Assembly (NCBI GenBank): GCA_964392305.1
Contig: CAYMPV010000017.1
Location: 1 to 64,000 of the forward strand
DNA: 64,000 nt
DNA from: JACKIC01 sp964392305
GTDB taxonomy: Bacteria; Planctomycetota; UBA1135; UBA2386
Direction of reading: 5' to 3'
Part shown: in pieces, positions 7,749-16,334 of the stretch
Numbering within the stretch: the first letter of the stretch is position 1
Layout of the letters: each line of letters starts with the position of its first letter
Position numbers and translations under genes: made by a program
Notes under the pieces: model-generated
Databases searched by the model: none
What the model was told of the DNA's origin: nothing
Seen by the model: only the letters and a program-made list of their open reading frames with translations

Positions 7749-8678
7749 ATGAACTACGCGCATCGGCTATCATTCCCCGCAGCAACGTTGGCATGCGCGG
7801 CCCTGGGGATCTTCGCAGCCCTTCGAGCCACACCGCCCCTGACGATCGAAGTTCACCTCTCTACGGATCTCTCTGGACAAGTTCGGCCGTACGAACCCTT
7901 CCCAGTGGCCTGCAAACTCACCTCTTTGAGTGAATCTCCCTGCGAAGCCCAGGTCTTCCCAATTGTGGAACACCTCGTTCAAGGCGCCTGGGTAAGCTCC
8001 CCTCCCACATTCTCTCTACCCTCCCAACCAATTGCCATTGCAGCCAACGCCTCCAGCGTGGCCCACGTCTTCCTGCAAGCCGGAACATGGGCGCCTGGTT
8101 CATACAGATTCATAGCTCACTGCAAGGTGACCACGGATACCGACAGCGATTGCATTGAAAGCACTCACTACGCCTTCACCGTCGCCACCCACGCCGGCAA
8201 TTCATCCTTTTTTACGACGGCATCTGGAGTGCAACTACTAGACAGTCTTCACTCCACGATGAATACCATCACTTACGTCGTGGATAAATTGGACGACCCC
8301 TCCACAGTCGATGACGACCCCCTGGACGACGATGCCTTGGCAGCTATCGTCGCTGCGCATCCCGAGCTCAGCGAGAGGATCTTAACCCAAATCCGCGTGC
8401 ATGTAGCATCTGCAGAGCTTTTGCGCCGCGATTACAATGCAACCCTGGCCTGTTTACCTGCCGGCCTCATATCCGCGTACCAAGGCGCTTTTGGTGGCCT
8501 GGGAGTCCAGGCCGAATTCCAACGCATTACCGCCGGGTGGCGCCTCTCCTCAACTCAAACGGCATTCGATCAATGGACCCTTGAGTACGACACAGTCCGA
8601 ACGACATTCCCCATAGGCGCCGACCTATACGACCTCGGCGGCCCACCCCGCCTCGTTAGGGACCTGCTGCCACAGTGA
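7749..8678 (+). CDS. Secreted protein of unknown function in lower-GC pocket
   Basis: The 309-residue product begins MNYAHRLSFPAATLACAALG, a likely signal peptide or anchor helix. A beta-sandwich-like region follows (about residues 35-150: EVHLSTDLSGQVRPYEPFPV, paired cysteines), then an acidic helical region (about 175-215, rich in Asp). I recognise no family. Codon use is less GC-biased than in neighbours, which fits horizontal transfer. The frame is open upstream to 7548, but that part is the transposon-like repeat, so ATG 7749 is preferred (AAGG 4 bases upstream). Direct repeats of a transposon end lie on both sides. Confidence 0.6.
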   Translation: MNYAHRLSFPAATLACAALGIFAALRATPPLTIEVHLSTDLSGQVRPYEPFPVACKLTSLSESPCEAQVFPIVEHLVQGAWVSSPPTFSLPSQPIAIAANASSVAHVFLQAGTWAPGSYRFIAHCKVTTDTDSDCIESTHYAFTVATHAGNSSFFTTASGVQLLDSLHSTMNTITYVVDKLDDPSTVDDDPLDDDALAAIVAAHPELSERILTQIRVHVASAELLRRDYNATLACLPAGLISAYQGAFGGLGVQAEFQRITAGWRLSSTQTAFDQWTLEYDTVRTTFPIGADLYDLGGPPRLVRDLLPQ

Positions 8679-8681
8679 CGC

Positions 8682-9906
8682 CGTACTGTCCGAGAACTGC
8701 GTCGACGCCATTCCGCCATCCTACCTCGCCGGCGGCACCCGTGGCCAGATCCCACCTCGCGCACGGCATCCGCGCCCAGGACAGACCTCTCCCCCACAAC
8801 GACCCGCTGAACCCGCGTCCCGAAGAAGCCCAGGCCGTCAGGCCACGCGACGGTAGCTGCGCAGCAGGCCGCCGAGCCGCTTCGACTCGACCACCCGCCC
8901 GCACTCCACCGGCACCGCGCCACCCGCAAGCGGCGCGATCACCTCGTTGCCGAGCCCCTGGTGCGGCCGCTCCTCGTGGAAGTGCGCCCCGTACTCCCGC
9001 AGCGCACGCCGCAACGACTTCTCCCCGAACAGAATCATCCGGTCGAGACACTCCGACTTCACCGACCTCACCCACCGCTCGGCGATCGCGTTCATGTTGG
9101 GCGCCTGGAACGCCGTGCGCACCACCTGCACGCCGCCGAGCTCGAGCACCTGCCGGAACCGCTCGGTGAACTTGGTATCCAGGTCCGCGATCAAGAACCG
9201 CTTGCCGCGCAAGAACCCGTCGACGGGGTCCATCAGGTTGCGCGCCACCTGCGCCATGAACGCCTCGTCCGGATTGGTCGTGATGCCGGTGATCTGCACG
9301 GCGCGCGTCGCGTGATGCACGACGAACAGCACGTAATGCGTGACCAGCCCGCGCGCAGTCCACACCTCAGCCGTGAAGAAGTCGGTCGCGGCGATCGTTT
9401 CGGCATGGGCCTGCAAGAACGTGCGCCACGAGGTCGGACGATCCGGGCTCGGGGCGATGCCGTTCTCTTTCAGGGTCTTGGCGATCGTCGAGCGCGGCAC
9501 GCGATGGCCGACCTTCTTCAGTTCGCCTTGGATCCGACAATAGCCCCACGTCGCGTTGGCATTTGCCATGCGCACGATCAGTTCGCGGATCGACCTGATG
9601 ACCGGTGGCCGGCCGACGCGCCTGCCGACCGTCGTCCACTTCGCCGCGATCAGTGGCGTGCCACTTCAGGATCGTGTCCGGCGTGACGATGGTGGCCACC
9701 TGGCGCAGCGCCTTGCGCCCGAGCGCCCTGCCCAATACCGCGAGGCGCCGCCGCTGTTGCGCGGTAAGGCGCATACGCCTGCCCTGGCACTTCTCGCGGA
9801 GCACACGGTTCTCCTCGACGCGGTAGGCGATGACGCGCGCCTGATCGCGGTTGACGAAGCCCGCGAACGCGAGCAGCAGGAGGCGGAGCGGCCAGAGGTC
9901 GGACAC
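8682..9906 (-). mobile_element. Insertion-sequence-like element with rve transposase (ends not defined)
   Basis: The element is defined by the transposase gene (8838-9906) plus about 155 bp after its stop that recur in diverged form at 7543 and 27884. The terminal inverted repeats could not be identified by eye, so the borders are approximate. The right part of the element abuts a truncated DUF5615 gene whose stop is at 9963. Confidence 0.55.
8838..9906 (-). pseudogene. Integrase-core (rve/DDE) transposase, frameshifted
   Basis: The N-terminal part (about 9906-9660) reads LWPLRLLLLAFAGF, then a helix-turn-helix region ending DTILKWH. The next part (about 9655-8838) is in another frame: IRELIVRMANANATWGYCRI, then a full rve catalytic core with three acidic residues (ATDFF, LIADLDTKF, AERWVRSVKSE). 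At about 9655-9665 two bases appear to be missing, where relatives read WHR.LIAAKW, so no single frame spans the protein. It is either a dead transposase or a sequencing error. Relatives of this integrase-core family are abundant in Planctomycetota. Catalytic residues remain intact in the long downstream frame (245 residues from ATG 9575). Confidence 0.75.
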
Positions 9907-9962
9907 GGCGCCGTCATCACCAACGAGCTTGCAGAAGGCAAGCACAGCTTCGAGCCGGCCGC

Positions 9963-10236
9963 CTACGCGAAGGGCAGTTGACGAATGCGGATCCGGGTCG
10001 GCTCGATCGTGACCAGCGCGCCGGCCAGCAGATGCGCCTCCAAGTCGACGAGGCAACACAGCAGCAGGGCCGCTTGCCGATCGGGGGCCCGCTCCGCGCC
10101 ATGCCGGAAGAGGATCACCGAGGTCTCGCGGCCTCGCGCAACGCGAGCAGGGTGCCGAAGTCCGTGTCCGCCGAAACAACGACTCTCCCTTCCTTCTCCG
10201 CCAACTCGAACAACACCCCGTCAGGAGCGGCCTGCA
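9963..10236 (-). pseudogene. DUF5615 C-terminal part, N terminus replaced and frameshifted
   Basis: Reading leftward, 10236-10118 encodes AAPDGVLFELAEKEGRVVVS, then ADTDFGTLLALREAARP, and then hits TGA at 10115-10117. One base earlier or later, the frame resumes as SVILFRHG and continues to a family-typical C terminus (IEPTRIRIRQLPFA, stop 9963-9965), so one base appears deleted. To the right of 10236 the frame continues into unrelated sequence, giving a false N terminus (open to ATG 10306). The first 55 bp equal window positions 1-55. Joined to 1-149 the gene would be almost whole. Confidence 0.7.
10182..10236. repeat. 55-bp exact direct repeat, copy 2
   Basis: Identical to bases 1-55. The left neighbour base is g at 10181, and the right neighbour differs from copy 1 (a against t). 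It encodes the same stretch of DUF5615 as copy 1. Sequence to the right (10240-10285) is a G-rich run with repeated gggaact and ggggac words that codes for nothing recognisable. Confidence 0.9.
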
Positions 10237-10311
10237 ACCGCGGGAACTGGGGAACGGGGACAGACGGGAACTGCGGGACTTGGCGGTCTTCTCGATTCTC
10301 GAGCATCGGAC

Positions 10312-10347
10312 GCTTCCTTTCCCTGGCTGCGCCAGGGGGAAGGAAAG
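10312..10347. other. Strong orphan hairpin in the 10237-10583 gene-free stretch
   Basis: Arms cttcctttccctggc and gccagggggaaggaaag fold around a TGC loop, with seven perfect pairs next to the loop and purine/pyrimidine-rich outer arms containing a small bulge. It looks like a factor-independent terminator but ends no gene in either direction. The rest of the 350-bp gap shows no gene. It may be the border of a mobile element or a small RNA. Confidence 0.4.
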
Positions 10348-10583
10348 CCGGGGTTTCGCCAGTCGATTACGAGCCTGCGACCGCGATCAATTCGGGAAGG
10401 TGGACATGTGCGTCGCCGGCGTCTCGGCAATCGGCGTGGTTACACGGATCGCCGCCGCGTCGGAGTCCGCGGCCGGGGCGAAGTCGGCGGGGCAGCGCGG
10501 TGGACACGAGCAGCAGGAGCACTCGCCGGGGGCACCGTAACCGTTCGCGATATCATGCCCACCCGGTGATAGCCTGCGACACG

Positions 10584-11018
10584 ATGTGGCGCGTGCTCCA
10601 TGTCCTCGGCTGGGCGGTCGCCGGTTGCCTGCTCGGTGCCGTGCTCGCGGCGGTCGTGCTCGGCACGTGGAAGGAACTGCTGTTGTTGCCGGGTGACGTC
10701 GACGTCGTCGTCATCGTCGCCTGCGTGGTCTGTGGCGCGGCCGCCGGCACATGGATGGCTGTTGCGAGCCGTCGCGGCAGCGGTGACCTGGGGCGGCTGC
10801 AGCGGCCGGGCGCAGTCTGTGCCGGACTCGGTCTGCTAATGCTGGGGGGCGCGTTCGTCGGCGGGCTCGGCAGCGGGCGCGGCCATGCCGGTCATGCCGT
10901 GCCGATCCTCACGGGCGGCGCGATCGCGGCGATCGTCGGGCTGCTGCTCGCGGGTGTCGGTGCGCTGGTGTTCTGGATCGGCTGGACCGCGCAGCGGGCG
11001 CGCCGCAACGATCGCTGA
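10584..11018 (+). CDS. Four-helix membrane protein, unknown function
   Basis: The 144-residue protein has four predicted membrane helices (about residues 5-28, 38-60, 78-97 and 107-132), a Gly-rich loop between helices 3 and 4 (GSGRGHAGHAVP) and a basic C-terminal tail. I do not recognise the family. The open frame extends left to 9978, but that part crosses pseudogene and repeat sequence, so ATG 10584 is taken as the start. No partner gene is evident. Confidence 0.55.
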   Translation: MWRVLHVLGWAVAGCLLGAVLAAVVLGTWKELLLLPGDVDVVVIVACVVCGAAAGTWMAVASRRGSGDLGRLQRPGAVCAGLGLLMLGGAFVGGLGSGRGHAGHAVPILTGGAIAAIVGLLLAGVGALVFWIGWTAQRARRNDR

Positions 11019-11340
11019 AGGTGCGCCGCTCGAAGCCGACGCCGCCGTGCCGAAGGACGAACTGCACCTCGAAGGCGGGCTCGTGAACGTCGGGCTCGAC
11101 CTGCTGCAGAAGCACCGGCGCGGAAAGGACGGGCCGAGGGCCTCGCGCTGATCGGCAAGCTGGAGCGGGCTGAGGGGGAGGAGTTCGAGGAGAGGCTGGT
11201 TGAGTTGAGCGAGATGGTCAGGAACCGGGCAGATGTGATGCACTCGTCCTCTTGAGGCCGCCCCTTTCGGCCAGCCGGAGACGCAGGCTGAGTTTCTGCG
11301 AGGTCCTACTCGCGCCTCGGCGCGGTGCGACCATGTAAGC
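11019..11340. other. Gene-poor stretch, possible decayed gene
   Basis: No convincing gene. A plus-strand reading at about 11019-11150 (with EGGLVNVGLDLLQKH) and a second frame at about 11137-11254 (with EEFEERLVELSEMVRN, stop at 11254) look protein-like but are out of frame with each other. This suggests the remnant of a small helical protein. Confidence 0.25.
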
Positions 11341-14300
11341 ATGTCCATGGATCTCGCCCCATCACCTTCTGCCGACAGCTTGCCGGCGGACTGGCGTTGG
11401 CTGCAACGCCTCGCGAACTCCATGCTTCGCGACCCGGACCTCGCCGACGATGCGTGTCAGGAAACCTGGCTCGCGGCGTACCGTCGTGACCCCAAGTGGC
11501 AGCCCCCACGACGCTGGCTTGCCGAGGCACTTCGGCGGATTGCTCAAGGCCTGCGTCGCGGGGAGGCCAGGCGGCAACGCCGCGAGGCTGCAACACGTCT
11601 CCATGCCGAGTTGCCGACCACGGCGGAGCTTGTTGCGCGCAGCGAACTGCAACGACGACTCCTCGACCTCGTGCTCCGGCTCGACGAACCGCTGCGGACG
11701 ACCACGTTACTGCATTACCAGGACGGCTGGTCCGTTGCGGACATCGCCTCGCATCAGGGCTGTCCAGACGACACGGTGCGTTGGCGCCTGCGGCGCGCCG
11801 TGAGCCTGCTACGCGAAGCGTGTCGACGCGATCTTGGTTCGGACTGGCGAGTGTCGCTGTCGGGTGCCGTTGCCCATCTCGTTCCGGTCGGCCGCGACGC
11901 GGCAACGGTGTCGACCCCATCCTTTGCCGCGACAAGCCTTGGAGTCCTCATGGGGTCGAAGACCGTTGTTGGCGTGGTTGTCGTTGGCGTCGGGTTGGGG
12001 CTTGCCCTGTGGTGCTGGAACGAGCCCGAGCCGCTCGCGTCGCCCCGGCAAGCAGCGATGGTGGCGCCAGCTGCTGCCGTCGGTGGCGTCGCATCTGCCG
12101 CACAGCCGGCGACCCCGCGCGGCCCAGATGTGATCGAACGGCACGCTGCGCCAGAGCCAGCCGCGTCCACGTCCGCGTCGGTGTTGGTCGGTCGCGTAGT
12201 CGATGGAGCCGACCAGCCGGTGGCTGGGGTCCGCGTCCAGGCCGGCGTCGCAGGTGGTTGGGTGCGACAGACCACGAACCTGGCGGATGGCACGTTCTCA
12301 CTCGTCGTGCCGCCCACGCCGGAAGAGGAGGTCAGGATCGACATCGTCGCCGACGAATTCCACACGCGAGAAAGCCTGCGGTGCGGGCCCGGTCAGGAGC
12401 CTCCCCACCACGGCCTGCGGCCCGGAGTGCGCGACCTCGGTGTGATCCGGTTGGTGAGTGCCGGTGTGGTTCGTGGCGAGGTCGTTGACGAGCGTGGTGC
12501 GCATGTCGCGCAGGCACTCTTGCTGACGTATGGCGGTGGTGAATCGAGTTGGACCGGTACGGATGGGCGATTCCGCATGCCCCACGTGCTGCCGGGGGTT
12601 CACGAGTTGATAGTGCAAGCCGCAGACCACGCCGAGGTGCAGTGCCCGATCACCGTCACCGTTGGTGCGATCACTGAAGTCGTGGTGACCTTGCCGCCGG
12701 GACCGCAACTCAGAGGCCGCATCGTGGACGAAGGGGGCAGGGGTGTCGGCGGCGTCTTGCTTCGGCCGGAGAGCGGCTATTCCTTCCATCTGCCGGTGCC
12801 TTCGGCGGAGAACGGACAGTTCCGCATCGGCCTCGCCTCGGCAAACCCCAGCGCCCTGGTCGTCGAGGACGAGCACTACGAACAGGTCGACTGCAAGGGA
12901 ACCGAGTTCGCACCGGGCACCGATGGGATCCGTCTCACGGTGCGGGAGATCGCAGTGGAAACCCGATTCCGCTTCGTCGACTCAGCCGACGGAAGCCTCG
13001 TGCCGAGGTTCCGGCTCGTGATCCACCGGCATCGTGGCGAGGCTGGTGAGTTCCGCCAGCGCAGCGATTGGCCCGTCGCGGCGCGCAGTCATGATGAACA
13101 GGGGTTGGTAGTGTGTCGCGCGCGTCCTGGCATCGATTCCTTCGAGGTCGTGGTTCCAGGGTTCGTCACCCACAAAGGCGAAGTGCGTCACGACCACGAT
13201 GGTGATGCTGTGCAGACCGTCAGGCTCACGCACCTGCCGGGACTCACGGGCCGAGTGCTGCGCGGCGGCGAACCCGTTGCCGGGGCCCGCGTCTGGGTGA
13301 CGGCGTGCCAGTTCTCGACGTTCGAGGTGGCTGGTGCACCGGACACCGCAGTCGCATCCTTCGGAGACTTCCAACCCGATTGGTACTCGACGATCGCCCT
13401 CATCGCACTCGGCTCAGATGCCCCGCAGTGGGGCTGCACCGACTTCGGCAAGCCGATCGAGACCGCGACAACCGACGCGAACGGCTGGTTCACGCTTGGC
13501 GTTGCGACGACACAGCCCTGCTTCCTCCAGGTCGACAACGGCAGCGGGCCACCACTGCGACGTGGTCCAATCGATGTGCAGCGTCGTGTCGAACTCGGCG
13601 ATCTCGAGCTTCCCCGTGCGGTGCGCGTGCGTGGCCGCCTCGACCTCGCTGTGCCCGGCCCACTTGGCGGGCATGCAGTCGTGTTCGACGGCGAAACGAA
13701 GGCCCGCGTACGCACGGCTGATGACGGCACCTTCGAACTCGACGCTGCACCGGGTAGCGCCTTCGTGTTGGTTGAGCCGACACGCGACCTCGTTGTGCCG
13801 TGGCTGCCGGACCAGGGCCGGGCTCGGTACTTCCTGCGCATCCCGGATACGGCCGACATGCCACTCGTCCTACCGGTGGCCAACTGCGCCACGGTTCGAC
13901 TCACCGTGACGGCGAAGGCCCCGGTGTCGCTCGAGGGTGCTGGTCTCGTCCTCGTTCCCAGGGACGGCCGGGCAGCCACCGAGGTACGCGCCTCGTTCTC
14001 TGCGAGCGGAACCCTGTCTGCCGTCGTTCCCGCGCTCGGTGTGTGCAGGTGCGAACTGCGCCTGGGGAATCGCCGCCTGTGGCCAGTAGGCGATGACGTC
14101 GAACTGCTCGCCGGTAAGGAGGTGGAGGTGACCCTTGCCGTCGCCATGGGCGACATTGCCATCGGTTGCGGCACCTGGCCGACGAAGGGCACAGTGACCT
14201 TGAGGATGAGTCACGCGGAGGGCCTGACGAACGAAATGGAACTGCAGTTCGCGGGCCACGACATCGACGACGTCGATGCCTCGGAAGCGACATTCGAGGC

Positions 14301-14439
14301 CGGGCACTTGCTGTTGCGCAGGTTGCCGGTCGGAGCGGCGCAGGTGCACATCCTGCTGCGCGACGCGATGGGGACCACGCTCGTTGACCGAACCGTTGCA
14401 GTGACGGTGGCCGATGGCGCGTTGGCCAGAATCGACTGA
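11341..14439 (+). CDS. ECF sigma factor fused to membrane helix and extracytoplasmic beta domains (copy 2)
   Basis: The largest of the three fusions, at 1032 residues. Sigma-2 is at about 17-75 (LADDACQETWLAAYRR) and sigma-4 at about 105-160 (LDEPLRTTTLLHYQDGWSVA, then DDTVRWRLRRAVSLLR). One membrane helix at about 207-225 (TVVGVVVVGVGLGLALW) is followed by a Pro/Ala linker. About eight hundred residues of tandem carboxypeptidase-regulatory-like or Ig-like beta domains complete it; the clearest units start VLVGRVVDGADQPVAGVRVQ, VVRGEVVDERGAHVAQALL and QLRGRIVDEGGRGVGGVLL. The predicted topology is sigma inside, repeats outside. A compact hairpin follows the stop. The start ATG 11341 gives the expected sigma N terminus; ATG 11347 is an alternative. 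No anti-sigma gene is adjacent. Confidence 0.85.
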   Translation: MSMDLAPSPSADSLPADWRWLQRLANSMLRDPDLADDACQETWLAAYRRDPKWQPPRRWLAEALRRIAQGLRRGEARRQRREAATRLHAELPTTAELVARSELQRRLLDLVLRLDEPLRTTTLLHYQDGWSVADIASHQGCPDDTVRWRLRRAVSLLREACRRDLGSDWRVSLSGAVAHLVPVGRDAATVSTPSFAATSLGVLMGSKTVVGVVVVGVGLGLALWCWNEPEPLASPRQAAMVAPAAAVGGVASAAQPATPRGPDVIERHAAPEPAASTSASVLVGRVVDGADQPVAGVRVQAGVAGGWVRQTTNLADGTFSLVVPPTPEEEVRIDIVADEFHTRESLRCGPGQEPPHHGLRPGVRDLGVIRLVSAGVVRGEVVDERGAHVAQALLLTYGGGESSWTGTDGRFRMPHVLPGVHELIVQAADHAEVQCPITVTVGAITEVVVTLPPGPQLRGRIVDEGGRGVGGVLLRPESGYSFHLPVPSAENGQFRIGLASANPSALVVEDEHYEQVDCKGTEFAPGTDGIRLTVREIAVETRFRFVDSADGSLVPRFRLVIHRHRGEAGEFRQRSDWPVAARSHDEQGLVVCRARPGIDSFEVVVPGFVTHKGEVRHDHDGDAVQTVRLTHLPGLTGRVLRGGEPVAGARVWVTACQFSTFEVAGAPDTAVASFGDFQPDWYSTIALIALGSDAPQWGCTDFGKPIETATTDANGWFTLGVATTQPCFLQVDNGSGPPLRRGPIDVQRRVELGDLELPRAVRVRGRLDLAVPGPLGGHAVVFDGETKARVRTADDGTFELDAAPGSAFVLVEPTRDLVVPWLPDQGRARYFLRIPDTADMPLVLPVANCATVRLTVTAKAPVSLEGAGLVLVPRDGRAATEVRASFSASGTLSAVVPALGVCRCELRLGNRRLWPVGDDVELLAGKEVEVTLAVAMGDIAIGCGTWPTKGTVTLRMSHAEGLTNEMELQFAGHDIDDVDASEATFEAGHLLLRRLPVGAAQVHILLRDAMGTTLVDRTVAVTVADGALARID

Positions 14440-14455
14440 CGGAGGAATACCTCCG
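14440..14455. terminator. Short hairpin directly after sigma-fusion copy 2
   Basis: CGGAGG and CCTCCG pair around an AATA loop, starting one base after the TGA of the 11341-14439 gene. The following sequence is not T-rich, so factor-independent termination is only possible, not certain. Confidence 0.4.
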
Positions 14456-14608
14456 CTTCGCCTGCGTCCGATGCTGGAGGGAGGGCGGCATGAGGAGGCG
14501 CCAACGTCTCCACCGCCTGCGGCACGGTCCACCCCCTTTGCCCCTTGTGCTGCCCCGGCAGGTCCCTGACGCTGCCCCATGGAGCATCGCCCCATGGAGC
14601 ATCGCCCC

Positions 14609-15511
14609 GTGAACCCTCGCCACCTGCTCGGGCTGTTCGTCGCACTCGTGACGGCCCAGCTCCCGTCCCAGTCCTACGCCTGGATCCAGAGCCCCGTCAA
14701 CGGATACTTCTACGCCAAGACGTCGCAAATGAGCTGGACCCAGGCCGAGGCGGAGGCACAACGACTCGGCGGCCATCTCGCGACAGTTCGATCTGCAGCC
14801 GAGAACGCCTGGATCGCATCCACCTTCTCGTCGGGTCTCGAGGTCGTGTGGATCGGCCTCAACGACGTGCAGACGGAGGACGTGTTCGCGTGGTCGAGCG
14901 GCGAGCCGGTCAGCTTCACGAACTGGAATGCAGGCGAACCCACGAACGGCCTGGGTATCGAGGACTGGGTAGGGCTCGGCCTGCCCTGGGCCGGAGCCGG
15001 TCTCTTCGATCGCTGGAACGACAACCCCGACGGACCAACGAGCTACGGTTGGCCCTGCTACGGACTGATCGAACTGACCACGATCACGCCCGCGAGCTAC
15101 GCAGCGTTCGGCACCGGATGCCCACTACCAAGTGGAACGCCAGCCCTTCAGGCGATGCCCAACGAAGCACCGAGGCTCGGAACGACGTCCCACCTGCGGC
15201 TCACCGGTCTGCCTCCTGTGTCCGTCGCCATCATCGTCGTCGGGCTCAGCAACACGCAGAGCAGCGGCCCCCTGGGGAGTCACGCGCTGCCCCGCGAACT
15301 CACGACCTTCGGTCTGCCGGGCTGCTACCAGTACGTCTCCGACGAGAGCAAGCAGTTCGTGTTGGGCCTGGCAGGGCAGGCCGACTGGGCTATCTCGGTC
15401 CCTAGCCACCTCACCCTCGCCGGGCTTGAGTTCTACGTGCAGGCTCTCGTGCCTACGAATCCGCTGCCAGCCGCCACGAGCAACGCGGTTGTGGGCACGA
15501 TCGGGCACTGA
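14609..15511 (+). CDS. Secreted C-type lectin-domain protein with shared C-terminal domain
   Basis: The 300-residue product has a signal peptide and a C-type lectin-like domain at about residues 25-150. Hallmarks are WTQAEAEAQRLGGHLATV, a WIGLND core, the EPTNG sugar-binding-type motif and a final Cys in WPCYGLIE. From FGTGC onward (about 162-300) it carries the C-terminal domain seen in three other secreted proteins here (GLPGCYQY, LAGLEFYVQAL, ATSNAV). The start is uncertain. Two ATGs at 14579 and 14594 lie in a 15-bp tandem repeat (ccatggagcatcgcc), and GTG 14609 puts the signal peptide at the very N terminus. Sugar binding is inferred from the family. Confidence 0.75.
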   Translation: MNPRHLLGLFVALVTAQLPSQSYAWIQSPVNGYFYAKTSQMSWTQAEAEAQRLGGHLATVRSAAENAWIASTFSSGLEVVWIGLNDVQTEDVFAWSSGEPVSFTNWNAGEPTNGLGIEDWVGLGLPWAGAGLFDRWNDNPDGPTSYGWPCYGLIELTTITPASYAAFGTGCPLPSGTPALQAMPNEAPRLGTTSHLRLTGLPPVSVAIIVVGLSNTQSSGPLGSHALPRELTTFGLPGCYQYVSDESKQFVLGLAGQADWAISVPSHLTLAGLEFYVQALVPTNPLPAATSNAVVGTIGH

Positions 15512-15619
15512 TCGCCCGACGGCATCTTCTGCTCGACACGTTGCGACTCGACCCGAGTTGCTCCGCGAGGCGCTGGGCATCGCGGACCCCAGGTTCCGAA
15601 ATGAGGAGGCTCAGGCCCG

Positions 15620-16297
15620 ATGACCCGTTGCTTTCCATACCGCGGTTGGCTCCTCGCTGGCTTGCTCGCGAGCGTCGCGGTCAGCGCCGTCGCGCCGTTC
15701 GATCGGCAGGACTGGCTGCTCGAGCACCTGCCGACCGCCACCGTGCTCGCCTTCCTCGTCTGGTACGAACGCCGCAGGGGAGGCGAGCCGCTCAGCGATC
15801 TCTCCTACACCCTCCTGTTTGCACTGCTGATGCTGCACGTGATCGGCGCGCACTATCTCTACAGCCGCGTGCCGTACGACGAATGGTGTCAGGTGCTAGC
15901 CGGAGTCCAGCCATCGACGATGCTCGGCGCGACGCGCAACCACTACGACCGCCTGGTCCACCTGGGCTTCGGCCTGCTTGCCACTCTGCCGGTCGCCGAA
16001 CTCGTGCGCCGACACGTCACGCCCTCGCGCGTGTGGGCGATCGTCGTCGCCGTGGCCTTCGTCGCCGTGCTCAGCAAGCTGTACGAACTCGCAGAATGGC
16101 TGATCGCGCTCGCGATGAGCCCCGACGCCGTCGAGAACTACAACGGACAGCAGGGGGACATCTTCGATGCGCAGAAGGACATGGTGTTGGCGCTCGCGGG
16201 ATCGATCCTGAGCACACCGCTCGTTTCACACCGGCTTGCCCGACTCGGCGCGCAAGCGGGGCCGCCACACCGCCACACCTTCCGACGGACGCGCTGA
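15620..16297 (+). CDS. DUF2238 (YjdF-like) membrane protein
   Basis: The 225-residue integral membrane protein has about six helices. It carries family motifs of DUF2238: HVIGAHYLYSRVPYDEW, then NHYDRLVHLGFGLL, KLYELAEWL and DIFDAQKDMVLALAG. The Asp/Glu/His residues at helix borders are typical of the family, whose function is unknown. AGGAGG lies about 10 bases before ATG 15620. It is convergent with the GroEL-like gene, with only 37 bp between stops. Confidence 0.85.
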   Translation: MTRCFPYRGWLLAGLLASVAVSAVAPFDRQDWLLEHLPTATVLAFLVWYERRRGGEPLSDLSYTLLFALLMLHVIGAHYLYSRVPYDEWCQVLAGVQPSTMLGATRNHYDRLVHLGFGLLATLPVAELVRRHVTPSRVWAIVVAVAFVAVLSKLYELAEWLIALAMSPDAVENYNGQQGDIFDAQKDMVLALAGSILSTPLVSHRLARLGAQAGPPHRHTFRRTR

Positions 16298-16334
16298 CGT
16301 GGGCACGGGGCCAGCCGGTCCGCCCTGCGTCTCC

